Assembly: GCA_013817465.1 (NCBI GenBank)
Contig: JACDCP010000033.1
Span: 1 to 15,685 of the forward strand
Source: Gammaproteobacteria bacterium
GTDB taxonomy: Bacteria > Pseudomonadota > Gammaproteobacteria > Steroidobacterales > JACDCP01
Direction of reading: 5' to 3'
DNA length: 15,685 nucleotides
Of the stretch, positions 1 to 6,167 are shown in pieces (within the stretch, counting starts at the first letter, position 1; the number at the start of each line of letters is the position of its first letter). The notes beneath the pieces are model-generated. The model made no database searches and was not told the DNA's origin. It saw only the letters and a list, made by a program, of their open reading frames with translations. The position numbers were made by a program, and so were the translations under genes.

Positions 1-189
1 AGCCTTTACGCGCATAACCAGACGCTGCTCAAGAGCGTTGGCGACTGGGTCGCTCCCCGCGAGGCGATCGCCACGGTCGGCGACAGCGGCGGGCGCTCGG
101 AGCCTGCGCTCTATTTCGAAATCCGCCGCGAGCGGCAACCGCTGAATCCGCACCAGTGGATCAGCCAGAAGCTCGCCAGCGAAAACTGA
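1..189 (+). CDS. envC: EnvC-type murein hydrolase activator, C-terminal end (5' truncated by window)
   Basis: The frame is open from base 1 and ends at TGA 187-189, giving the last 62 residues of an M23/LytM domain. The segment SLYAHNQTLLKSVGDWV, then a VGDSGG turn, then PALYFEIRRERQPLNPHQW, matches the end of EnvC proteins. Active M23 enzymes carry a zinc-ligand His in an LHFE motif. Here the motif is LYFE, as in EnvC, which is catalytically dead and activates the amidases AmiA/AmiB at the division septum. That substitution is what favours EnvC over an active endopeptidase. The first ligand position still reads YAHN, where E. coli EnvC has Tyr (from memory). Known for the family: periplasmic, coiled-coil N-terminus, recruited by FtsEX. 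The N-terminus lies outside the window. The following ctpA gene in the same direction is a common gammaproteobacterial arrangement. Confidence 0.8.
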   Translation, partial: SLYAHNQTLLKSVGDWVAPREAIATVGDSGGRSEPALYFEIRRERQPLNPHQWISQKLASEN

Positions 190-274
190 TCGCGACGAGG
201 CGCCATGCGCCGGCGAGGCTGCGGTCATTCCACGCGGTTCTCTGCAGCCCGGAATCACGATCTCCGGTCGACCC

Positions 275-287
275 CCGGACAGTCCGG
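275..287. other. Perfect 6-1-6 palindrome downstream of envC
   Basis: CCGGAC, A, GTCCGG is a perfect inverted repeat about 85 bases after the envC stop. As RNA it would fold to a 5-bp stem with a 3-base loop. No T-run follows, so it is a weak candidate for an intrinsic terminator. It shares the core GGAC-N-GTCC with the dyad at 337-351, which may be chance in GC-rich DNA. Confidence 0.35.
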
Positions 288-336
288 CTGACCTTCGATT
301 GGAGGCAGGCGGGCGCTATGCTATCGTGATTCCCGC

Positions 337-374
337 CGGGGACCGTCCCCGCCCAGATCGGGGATTGTTCCCCG
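337..374 (+). repeat. Two tandem CGGGGA/TCCCCG dyads in the ctpA leader
   Basis: Dyad 1 (337-351) is CGGGGAC, C, GTCCCCG, a perfect 7-1-7 palindrome. Dyad 2 (359-374) is CGGGGA, TTGT, TCCCCG. They share the outer half-sites CGGGGA and TCCCCG, and their centres lie about 22 bp apart, roughly two helical turns. Dyad 2 ends on the first G of the GGAG ribosome-binding site of ctpA (374-377), so the RNA hairpin could partly occlude initiation. They could be a protein operator pair or RNA hairpins; the sequence alone cannot decide. Confidence 0.45.
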
Positions 375-382
375 GAGCCACT

Positions 383-1657
383 ATGTCACTGAGAGCAAGA
401 AGCGTACTGGTGCTGGTCATCGGCACTGTGCTCGGCCTGTCGCTGTCCTTTGGCGGCGGCGTGCTGGCGGAGCGCGGTGGACCCGAGACCGACGAGACCC
501 TGCCGTGGGAGGAAGCGCGGCTGCTGGCCGAGGTGTTACAGCGGGTCAAGCGCGATTACGTGGAGCAGGTCGACGATCACGACCTCATCGAAGCGGCCAT
601 CCGGGGCATGGTCGCGGATCTCGACCCGCATTCCGCTTTCCTCGATTCCGACGAGTACGAGGAAATCCGCATCAGCACGACCGGCAACTACACCGGCGTC
701 GGCCTCGAGGTCAGCCTCGAGGAGGCCGAGGACGGCCAATCCAAGCAGGTGCGCGTGATTGCGCCGATCGACGATACGCCGGCCGACCGCGCGGGAATCC
801 GTTCCGGCGACGCCATCATCAGCATCGATGGCATGCCCGTCGATCCCGAGAATCTCGGCGATACCGTGAATCGCATGCGCGGCGAGTCCGGCACTCAGGT
901 GCGCATCGCCATCATGCGCTCTGGCGTAGCGGAACCGCTCAGCTTCACGTTGACGCGGGATCACGTGCTCGTGAGAAGCGTCAAGCACGAGATGCTCGAA
1001 CCCGGCTACGGCTACATCCGCATCACACACTTCAGCGAGACCACGGCGAGGGATCTCGACGAAGCCCTGGCCGTCCTGCAACGGCAGAGCGAGGACGGCT
1101 TGCGAGGCCTCATCCTCGATCTGCGCAACAACCCGGGCGGAGTGCTGGACTCGGCCGTGGACGTCTCGGACGCGTTTCTCGACGAAGGCACCATCGTCAC
1201 GGCCGACGGGCGCGTCAGCGAGGCGCGGTTCAGCATGGAGGCCAAAGCGGGCGACGCCCTGCGCGGCGAGGATCTGGTGGTGCTCGTCAATTCCGGCTCC
1301 GCATCGGCCTCGGAGATTGTCGCCGGCGCGCTGCAGGACAACCACCGCGCCCTGCTGGTCGGCAGCGCGACCTATGGTAAAGGCTCGGTGCAGACGGTCA
1401 TGCCCCTGTCGCAGGGCCGCGCGATCAAACTGACCACATCGAAGTACTACACGCCTTCGGGGACTTCGATTCACGAACGCGGCATCGTTCCGGATATCCG
1501 CATCGAAAACGACGACATGGACGCGGCCCAAATCGCCCAGCTCCCCGAGCTCGAAGGGCATCAGGGGCTCGCGAAGGATTACGAGCTGCGCGCCGCCTTG
1601 CAGGCCTTGCAGGACAAGCGCATCGCGCATATTCCTACTGGCGCCGACCGCCAGTAG
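383..1657 (+). CDS. ctpA: S41 family C-terminal processing peptidase (CtpA/Prc type)
   Basis: A 424-residue periplasmic serine protease that trims or degrades envelope proteins from exposed C-termini. ATG 383 is chosen because GGAG lies 5 bases upstream and the protein then begins with a basic segment plus a hydrophobic stretch (residues 8-24), a typical signal anchor; an in-frame codon at 299 would add 28 non-conserved residues. Domains: N-terminal helical segment (about 40-95), PDZ domain (about 103-185, with GVGLEV and the AGIRSGD turn) that binds substrate tails, and S41 protease core (about 205-400). The catalytic dyad is visible as Ser308 in GSASASE and Lys333 in YGKGS. The 25-residue spacing is the same as in Prc and plant D1 protease. 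In related bacteria CtpA works with an outer-membrane lipoprotein partner on peptidoglycan endopeptidases, which fits its place after envC; that role here is inference. Length is normal. Confidence 0.95.
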   Translation: MSLRARSVLVLVIGTVLGLSLSFGGGVLAERGGPETDETLPWEEARLLAEVLQRVKRDYVEQVDDHDLIEAAIRGMVADLDPHSAFLDSDEYEEIRISTTGNYTGVGLEVSLEEAEDGQSKQVRVIAPIDDTPADRAGIRSGDAIISIDGMPVDPENLGDTVNRMRGESGTQVRIAIMRSGVAEPLSFTLTRDHVLVRSVKHEMLEPGYGYIRITHFSETTARDLDEALAVLQRQSEDGLRGLILDLRNNPGGVLDSAVDVSDAFLDEGTIVTADGRVSEARFSMEAKAGDALRGEDLVVLVNSGSASASEIVAGALQDNHRALLVGSATYGKGSVQTVMPLSQGRAIKLTTSKYYTPSGTSIHERGIVPDIRIENDDMDAAQIAQLPELEGHQGLAKDYELRAALQALQDKRIAHIPTGADRQ

Positions 1658-1748
1658 ATATTTCGCATCTGTCGGAGCGACCGCGACCTGCCGGGCTACG
1701 ACACTTTCGAAGTGCCACCCTCGATCGCACAAGCGCCCTGAGACGCAC

Positions 1749-1901
1749 GTGTCCACCACACTCTGGATTTTCCTTGCGGTCGCGCTGGTTGCCCTGGCGG
1801 CCTTCGTGAGCTACATGCGCCGGCTCTTTCGCGAAAGCCGTGAGGCCGAGAAACGCATCGACCACTCGAAGATCCGCAAGTGGGAGGACGAGGACGACTG
1901 A
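1749..1901 (+). CDS. Small single-span membrane protein, 50 aa, unknown function
   Basis: GTG 1749 to TGA 1899-1901 encodes 50 residues. Residues 4-22 (LWIFLAVALVALAAFVSYM) form one membrane span. A basic stretch with RRLFRES and KR follows, and the tail is acidic (WEDEDD). Support for it being real: a sensible topology in a short frame, a gap of only 5 bases to the likely start of the next gene, and otherwise unexplained coding-like sequence between ctpA and the transporter. Against: no strong Shine-Dalgarno (only CTGAGAC upstream). I do not recognise a family. Basic residues after the span suggest that the C-terminus faces the cytoplasm. Its acidic tail codons also supply the GAGGACGAGG stretch that probably serves as ribosome-binding region for the next gene, suggesting translational coupling. 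Confidence 0.6.
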   Translation: MSTTLWIFLAVALVALAAFVSYMRRLFRESREAEKRIDHSKIRKWEDEDD

Positions 1902-1906
1902 CCGCC

Positions 1907-2833
1907 GTGTCCGCTTCGTCAAAAAAAGTCATATACGCGGCCCTGATCGGCAACTCGCTGATCGCGGTCACCAAGTTCATCGCCGCGACGATCACCGGCA
2001 GCTCGGCGATGATGTCGGAAGGTATCCACTCCGTGGTCGACACCGGCAACCAGGTGCTGCTGCTGTTCGGCCTGCATCAGGCAAACAAGCCCGCCAGCGC
2101 ACGATTTCCGTTCGGCCACGGCAAGGAGATTTATTTCTGGAGCTTCGTCGTCGCGATCACGATCTTCGCCATCGGGGCGGGCCTGTCACTGTACGAGGGC
2201 GTGAGGCACGTGCTGCACCCGACGCCACTCGAGAACCCGTCGATCAACTACATCGTGCTGGGCCTGGCCATGGTATTCGAGGGCGGCGCCCTGTATTTCG
2301 CGCGTCGCGAGTTCATCAAGGCGAAAGGCGAGCGCGGCTATTTCGAAGCCGTGCGCATGGGCAAGGATCCGACGCTGTTCGTCGTGCTGTTCGAGGACTC
2401 CGCGGCCATGCTCGGCCTGATCGTGGCATTCATCGGCATCCTGCTCGGTCAGCTCACCGGCATCGCCGAGTTCGACGGCATGGCGTCGGTGGCGATCGGC
2501 TTGATCCTGGCCGGTACCGCGATCTGGCTGGCCTACGAGACCAAGGGACTGCTCATCGGCGAGAGCGCCGAGCCGCGTATCGTGCAGGGCATACGCGAGT
2601 TGGCGCACGCCTCAGGCAACGTCGAGCACGTCAACGAAGTGCTGACGATGCATGTCGGCCCCGAGTACATCCTCGTTACCTTGAGCCTCGACTTCGGCGA
2701 TACCCTGCCGTCGGCGGATCTCGAACGGGCCATCGCCAGACTCGACCGACAGATCAAGGAGAAATACCCGCTCGTCAAGCGCGTCTTCGTGGAAGCCGAG
2801 GCGCGCCGCGAGCACCCGGTGGTGAGCCCATGA
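1907..2833 (+). CDS. Cation diffusion facilitator family transporter (ZnT9-like)
   Basis: About 308 residues in the inner membrane; CDF proteins export divalent metals such as Zn2+ by proton antiport. Six hydrophobic segments precede a C-terminal cytoplasmic domain (about 220-308). TM2 contains EGIHSVVDTGNQ, in which His41 and Asp45 fit the TM2 metal-site spacing HxxxD (D-x3-D in E. coli YiiP). An acidic Glu-Asp pair occurs in a later helix (LFEDSAAMLG). The FPFGHGKEIYFWS loop and the ED-x-AA helix recall the SLC30A9/ZnT9 branch rather than FieF; this is from memory of the family. GTG 1907 is preferred over GTG 1880 because it places the first helix close to the start and sits just behind the 50-aa gene, with GAGG 13 bases upstream. 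The stop overlaps the phzF remnant start in ATGA (2830-2833), an operon-type coupling. The metal specificity cannot be told from sequence. Confidence 0.9.
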   Translation: MSASSKKVIYAALIGNSLIAVTKFIAATITGSSAMMSEGIHSVVDTGNQVLLLFGLHQANKPASARFPFGHGKEIYFWSFVVAITIFAIGAGLSLYEGVRHVLHPTPLENPSINYIVLGLAMVFEGGALYFARREFIKAKGERGYFEAVRMGKDPTLFVVLFEDSAAMLGLIVAFIGILLGQLTGIAEFDGMASVAIGLILAGTAIWLAYETKGLLIGESAEPRIVQGIRELAHASGNVEHVNEVLTMHVGPEYILVTLSLDFGDTLPSADLERAIARLDRQIKEKYPLVKRVFVEAEARREHPVVSP

Positions 2834-3238
2834 AGCTGGACATCTACCAGGTCGACGCGTTCACTGGCCGGGTATTCGCCGGCAATCCGGCGGCAGTGTC
2901 TGGCCGTCTTAGCATCACAGGCCGACGTGGTCGCGCTCGCACCCGACATGCGGCAACTCGAAGCGCTCGGCGTCTGCGTGATCGCGAGCGCGCCGGGCGA
3001 TGAGGCGGACTGCGTCTCGCGCTTCTTCGCGTCACATATCGGCATTCCCGAAGACCCGGTGACCGGCTCCGCGCACTGTACGCTGGTGCCTTACTGGGCC
3101 GAGCGCCTGGGCCGCCGTTCCCTGCACTGCCGTCAGCTCTCCCGCCGCGGCGGCGAGCTGTTCTGCGAGGCTCGCGGCGAGCGCGTCGCGATAGCCGGCC
3201 GCGCCGTTCTGTATCTGCGCGGGGAGATTCACGTCTGA
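2830..3238 (+). pseudogene. PhzF-family isomerase/epimerase remnant, middle deleted and frameshifted
   Basis: ATG 2830 opens with MKLDIYQVDAFTGRVF and AGNPAAV, the classic N-terminus of PhzF-like proteins, but that frame stops at 3001-3003 without family sequence after about residue 23. From about 2897 a different frame reads CLAVLASQADVVALAPDM and then IPEDPVTGSAHCTLVPYW up to TGA 3236-3238, the C-terminal part of the same fold. Intact members are about 260-300 residues. Here only about 136 codons' worth remains, so roughly 140-150 residues between the N-terminal motif and the 'LAPDM' segment are missing. The halves are out of frame, so no full product can be made. The lost part includes the catalytic Glu of the N-terminal ENNLSE-type motif; the Asp and Ser of DPVTGS remain. 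A genuine deletion or an assembly collapse both fit. The remnant still sits snugly between its neighbours. Confidence 0.85.
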
Positions 3239-3669
3239 CACATCAGCCGGCGGGCGAGCAAAAGGCTGCGGCGTGGGCGCATCGCCTGCGACTGCCGGTC
3301 ATCGTCGGAGCGCTCGCGCTCTGCGGCGCCATTATCGTAACCGGCTACGATCGCGAGAAAACCCTGCGCGTCACTGCCACGGCATTCAACTCGGTCGCCT
3401 GGCAGACTGACGACCGGCCCGCGCACACGGCGTTCGGCCATGAGCTCGAGGACGGCATGCAGGCGATTGCGGTCTCGCGCGACCTCCTCGCGCTCGGGCT
3501 CGATGCCGGTACACGGGTCCGGATCGACGGGCTGCCCGGCCAGTACATCGTGCGCGACAAGATGGCGCGGCGCTGGGAGAAACGCATCGACATCTACATG
3601 GGCGAGGATATCGAAGCGGCGCGCGAATGGGGCGTGCGTGAGGTGACCATTCACTGGCGGGAAGACTGA
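3235..3669 (+). CDS. 3D (Asp-Asp-Asp) domain protein, membrane-anchored, apparent CTG start
   Basis: The 3D domain is clear: TATAFNS, QTDDRP, TAFG, GMQAIAVSRDLLALGLDAGT, VRDKMARRW and RIDIYMGED, ending VTIHWRED. Conserved acids include Asp59/60, Asp108 and Asp119. The fold is a double-psi beta-barrel found in lytic transglycosylase MltA and other cell-wall proteins, so an envelope role is likely; the substrate is unknown. A hydrophobic segment at about 20-38 (LPVIVGALALCGAIIVTGY) would anchor it with the domain in the periplasm. The frame has no ATG, GTG or TTG between the stop at 3001-3003 and ATG 3457, and starting at 3457 would cut the domain in half. CTG 3235 has GGGGAG at 3221-3226 with 8 bases' spacing and overlaps the phzF-remnant stop as CTGA. 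From CTG the protein is 144 residues. The product call is firm; the start is inference. Confidence 0.85.
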   Translation: MTHQPAGEQKAAAWAHRLRLPVIVGALALCGAIIVTGYDREKTLRVTATAFNSVAWQTDDRPAHTAFGHELEDGMQAIAVSRDLLALGLDAGTRVRIDGLPGQYIVRDKMARRWEKRIDIYMGEDIEAAREWGVREVTIHWRED

Positions 3670-3725
3670 CGAGTCCGGCCCGCCTGCCCGTGACCGCGCG
3701 TCGTGCGGGACCCGGAACGAAGAAC

Positions 3726-3731
3726 TACAAT
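3726..3731 (+). promoter_or_regulatory. Possible -10 box (TACAAT) ahead of the PH-domain gene
   Basis: TACAAT matches the sigma70 -10 consensus at 5 of 6 positions. It sits 31 bases before the preferred GTG start at 3763, which would place transcription start near 3738. No good -35 lies 16-18 bases upstream, so this would be a weak or activated promoter. It supports the downstream GTG over one at 3703, which would precede the transcription start. Confidence 0.35.
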
Positions 3732-3762
3732 AGCGTTCGGCCCGTTTTCACAGGTAGGACGA

Positions 3763-4236
3763 GTGCATTACACCGCGCGACCCGCATGGCGCAATTCGCT
3801 GTTGCGCATCGCGACAGCCCTGTTTCTGATCGTGTTCGGAATCGTGCTGTTCTATACCGCGCTCGCTGATGCCGATCCGCCGGTGCGGTTTGCCGTTGCG
3901 GGGCTCGGCGTTTTGATCGCGCTGTTTCTGCTCGCGCCGGGCATCTACGAGCATTTCGCCTGGCGATACGTGATCGCCGACCGGAGTATCGAGTGCCACC
4001 ATGGGATCCTGTCACGTGACGTGAATGCCATCCGGCTGCGTGATCTGCGCAATGTGAATGTCCGTCAGTCACTCCTGCAGCGGCTGCTCGGCGTTGGCGA
4101 TGTCGAGTTCTCGAGCGCCGGCGGCAGCGGCATCGAGGTGGCGTTCCGCGGCGTCGTCGATCCTCTCGGCCTGAAGCGCAAGGTGCAGGTCGTGCAGGAG
4201 GAGCAGGATGCTTTGCGGCCGCGGGCCGACGGCTGA
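3763..4236 (+). CDS. Bacterial PH-domain (bPH2/YdbS-like) membrane protein
   Basis: 157 residues from GTG 3763. Two membrane spans (about 13-33 and 42-61) are followed by a beta-rich bacterial pleckstrin-homology domain (about 66-148): WRYVIADRSIECHHGILSR, then INAIRL-type and 'RNVNVRQSLLQRLLGVGDVEF' elements, ending in a GLKRK helix. This is the single-domain arrangement of YdbS-like proteins. The N-terminal YTARPAWRNSLL is also typical, just before the first span. Function is poorly defined; such proteins are thought to act at membranes, sometimes in bacteriocin or stress resistance. GTG 3763 is preferred over GTG 3703 because AGG/AGGA elements lie just upstream (3752-3759) and the extra 20 residues look non-conserved. 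The stop is 9 bases before the methyltransferase start, so the two are probably co-transcribed. Confidence 0.85.
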   Translation: MHYTARPAWRNSLLRIATALFLIVFGIVLFYTALADADPPVRFAVAGLGVLIALFLLAPGIYEHFAWRYVIADRSIECHHGILSRDVNAIRLRDLRNVNVRQSLLQRLLGVGDVEFSSAGGSGIEVAFRGVVDPLGLKRKVQVVQEEQDALRPRADG

Positions 4237-4245
4237 CCGCCTGCG

Positions 4246-4989
4246 ATGAACGCGACCGCCGGCTCGAAACAGACCACGCCGGCACACGCTGCCGGCCGCA
4301 TGGCAGTCCGCGGGACGCACGAAAACGTGTTGCACATCGTCAGCGAGGAATTTCCGCAGCGCGGGGTCGAGGTGCTCGATCTGGGCGCCGGCCAGGGTGG
4401 CCTGTCCCGCCGGTTGCGCGACGCCGGCTTTTGCGTGAGCGCATGCGACCTGGACCCGCGGGCCTTCGAGGTCGCGGGCATCGAGTGCCGGGGCGTCGAT
4501 GCCGGCGGCGGCCTGCCTTATGCCGCTGCGAGCTTCGATCTGGTGCTGGCGGTCGAGCTCGTCGAGCACATCGAGGAGCACAGCGCGCTGTTCGGCGAAA
4601 TCAGCCGCGTCCTTCGACCCGGTGGAAGGCTGCTGTTCACGACGCCGAACATCCTGTCGCTCAAGTCGCGCATGCGATTCCTGCTCAGCGGCTACTTCTA
4701 CTCCTTCGGCACCCTCGACCCCGCCGTTCTCGATCCGGCATCGCAGCACATTACGCCGTTCACACTTGACCGCTATCTGTGGCGCCTGGGGCAAAGCGGC
4801 CTGAGCGTCAGCCGACTGACGACCGACAAGCTGCAGACGAGCTCGTTGTTGCTGGGCTTCCTCCTGCCATTGATCCGACTCTGGGCGCGCGCCAGCCAGG
4901 GCGCATCGCCGAGCGTGAGCATGCAGAACTCCAGCGCCGCGCTGTTCGGACGCAAGCTCGTGGTGCTGGCGCGCAAGTCGGAAATATAG
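4246..4989 (+). CDS. Class I SAM-dependent methyltransferase
   Basis: 247 residues. The Rossmann-fold methyltransferase core is plain: motif I LDLGAGQGGLS (residues 44-54), an acidic end of strand beta2 at CDLDP (67-71), motif III-like SFDLVLAVELVEHIEEH, and the post-motif LRPGGRLLFTTPNILSLKSR. This is the Methyltransf_11/23 type, related to UbiG-like enzymes. The 'TTPNILSLKSRMRFLLSG' segment with a following FGTLDP recalls methyltransferases acting on lipid-linked or glycan substrates, but the substrate cannot be inferred. A hydrophobic stretch near residues 200-215 (LLLGFLLPLIRLW) may touch the membrane. ATG 4246 follows the PH-domain stop by 9 bases; an internal ATG at 4300 is also possible and would keep motif I intact. 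It is the last + strand gene before a convergent transporter. Confidence 0.9.
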   Translation: MNATAGSKQTTPAHAAGRMAVRGTHENVLHIVSEEFPQRGVEVLDLGAGQGGLSRRLRDAGFCVSACDLDPRAFEVAGIECRGVDAGGGLPYAAASFDLVLAVELVEHIEEHSALFGEISRVLRPGGRLLFTTPNILSLKSRMRFLLSGYFYSFGTLDPAVLDPASQHITPFTLDRYLWRLGQSGLSVSRLTTDKLQTSSLLLGFLLPLIRLWARASQGASPSVSMQNSSAALFGRKLVVLARKSEI

Positions 4990-5037
4990 AAACGCTCGGC
5001 AAGCGAATGCGCGGTGATTGCGGCCGCATGAGCGGAG

Positions 5038-5064
5038 CGTTGTCGACAGTGCTCGCCGACAACG
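5038..5064. terminator. Inverted repeat between convergent genes (weak terminator candidate)
   Basis: CGTTGTCG (5038-5045) and CGACAACG (5057-5064) are perfect 8-bp arms around an 11-base loop, midway in the 151-base gap between the convergent methyltransferase and exporter genes. The location suits a bidirectional terminator, but there is no T-run on either side and the loop is large, so confidence is low. I see no gene in the gap. Confidence 0.3.
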
Positions 5065-5140
5065 GGCTCGTTCCCCGGACGGTAAGCGTATTCCGTTGCG
5101 ACGCTTTGCTCGTCAGGAAAACAGGTCGCCAGTGATGGCG

Positions 5141-6061
5141 CTACGGCATGCGGCGCCAGATGCTGCGCGGCCGGCGGGCCGGGACGGACACCAGCACAAC
5201 GCCGATCAGAATGATGAGCATGCCCGCGAACTTGCGTGGCCCGAGCGCCTCGTCCAGCCACCACCAGCCGAGCAGTGTCGCGATCGCCGGGTTGACGTAG
5301 CCGATGGTGCCGAGCTTGTCCGGGGTCGTGTTGCGGATCAGCCAGACATAAGTCGCGAACGCGAGGCAGGAGCCGAACAGCGTCAGGTAGGTCAAGGCGG
5401 CGATGCCTGAAAACGTCCAGGTCCAGCGCGCGGCCTCCCCGCTTGCGAGCCCGCCTGCGATCAGCGCGCCGCCGCCCGCGAGCATCTGCAGACCCGCGAA
5501 CATGAGCGGCTCCACTTCGACCGGATTGTTGCGGTTGTAGGTCGTTCCAGTGGCCCAGCCGAGCACGGCCAGCAGGATGCCGCCCTGCGCGAGCAGGTGC
5601 GTGGAGTCGAACTTTCCCTCGGGCCAGAACATGAAGGCGACGCCGCAGAAACCGATAGCCAGACCCAGCATGCTGCGTGCTCCGAGCCGGTGCGCGTTGC
5701 GCCCGAAAGACCCGAAAAGGGCGATCCAGAGCGCCGAGCTCGCGGCGATCAGCGCCGCCTGATTGGACGCCACCCATTGCTCGCCCCAGGTGACGAAGAA
5801 GTTGCCGATCACGATCATGCAGAAACCCATGACCGCGACGGGCACCCAGTCCGCGCGACGCGCCGGCCAGCTTTGTCCGAGCAGGCGCGCGAGCAAGGTG
5901 AGCAGCAGGCCTGCGGCCGCGTAGCGCACGCCGGTCATGAGCGCAGGGGGCAGGTCCTGCACGCCAACGCGGATAGCGAGGTATGTAGAGCCCCAGACCA
6001 CGTACACAACCAGGAACGCAAGCTTGAGGCGTAGTGCGTGAAGCGCGTCTCGAGTCATCAT
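5141..6061 (-). CDS. DMT-superfamily EamA transporter (YedA-like exporter)
   Basis: 306 residues from ATG 6061 with about ten membrane spans, made of two EamA repeats. Repeat 1 begins VVYVVWGSTYLAIRVGVQDLP; the WGSTY motif and following 'MTGVRYAAAGLLL' are typical. Repeat 2 begins near the WATGTTYNRNN segment and ends GYVNPAIATLLGWWWLDEAL, the usual PxxA...E signature. The arrangement resembles the drug/metabolite exporter YedA. Family members export amino acids, metabolites or drugs; the substrate here is unknown. The start is uncertain: tandem ATGs at 6061 and 6058 have only a weak TTGAAG upstream, while a TTG at 6109 has GGAGG too close (2 bases) and adds 16 polar, non-family residues. It follows the OPT gene by 106 bases in the same direction, so it could be read from the peptide cluster or from its own promoter. 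That gap holds a TTTAAT-like -10 without a clear -35, and a GGCCG/CGGCC mini-hairpin (6088-6101). Confidence 0.9.
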   Translation of the reverse strand: MMTRDALHALRLKLAFLVVYVVWGSTYLAIRVGVQDLPPALMTGVRYAAAGLLLTLLARLLGQSWPARRADWVPVAVMGFCMIVIGNFFVTWGEQWVASNQAALIAASSALWIALFGSFGRNAHRLGARSMLGLAIGFCGVAFMFWPEGKFDSTHLLAQGGILLAVLGWATGTTYNRNNPVEVEPLMFAGLQMLAGGGALIAGGLASGEAARWTWTFSGIAALTYLTLFGSCLAFATYVWLIRNTTPDKLGTIGYVNPAIATLLGWWWLDEALGPRKFAGMLIILIGVVLVSVPARRPRSIWRRMP

Positions 6062-6167
6062 GGCTTCAAAGCACCCGGCCCGCCCTGGCCGAAACCGGCC
6101 GCCACGCAACGCCTCCGATCGTCAGGCGCGGAATTAAATCAGGAATGCCCCCATTAATCCCACTCGG

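Noticed and set aside
299..326. Possible ctpA promoter (TTGGAG, 17 bases, TATCGT)
   Set aside because: Only 3 of 6 and 4 of 6 consensus matches in GC-rich DNA; not better than expected by chance.
299..382. Upstream start for ctpA at 299
   Set aside because: The 28 added residues cover the two palindromes and are not signal-like. ATG 383 has a good GGAG and gives a proper signal anchor.
536..1759. A 407-codon - strand frame opposite ctpA
   Set aside because: ctpA has a complete Ser/Lys dyad and PDZ domain on the + strand; the antisense frame has no recognisable motif.
1840..3003. A 387-codon + strand frame overlapping the CDF gene
   Set aside because: Arg/Gly/His-rich shadow of the CDF frame. 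Only its last stretch (2830 to about 2898) coincides with the real N-terminus of the phzF remnant.
3457..3669. ATG 3457 as start of the 3D-domain protein
   Set aside because: It would remove the membrane segment and the first half of the 3D domain (TATAFNS, QTDDRP), which are clearly encoded in frame upstream.
6062..6167. Promoter or terminator in the OPT-exporter gap
   Set aside because: A TTTAAT box lacks a -35 and the GGCCG/CGGCC hairpin lacks a T-run; neither is good enough to list as a feature.
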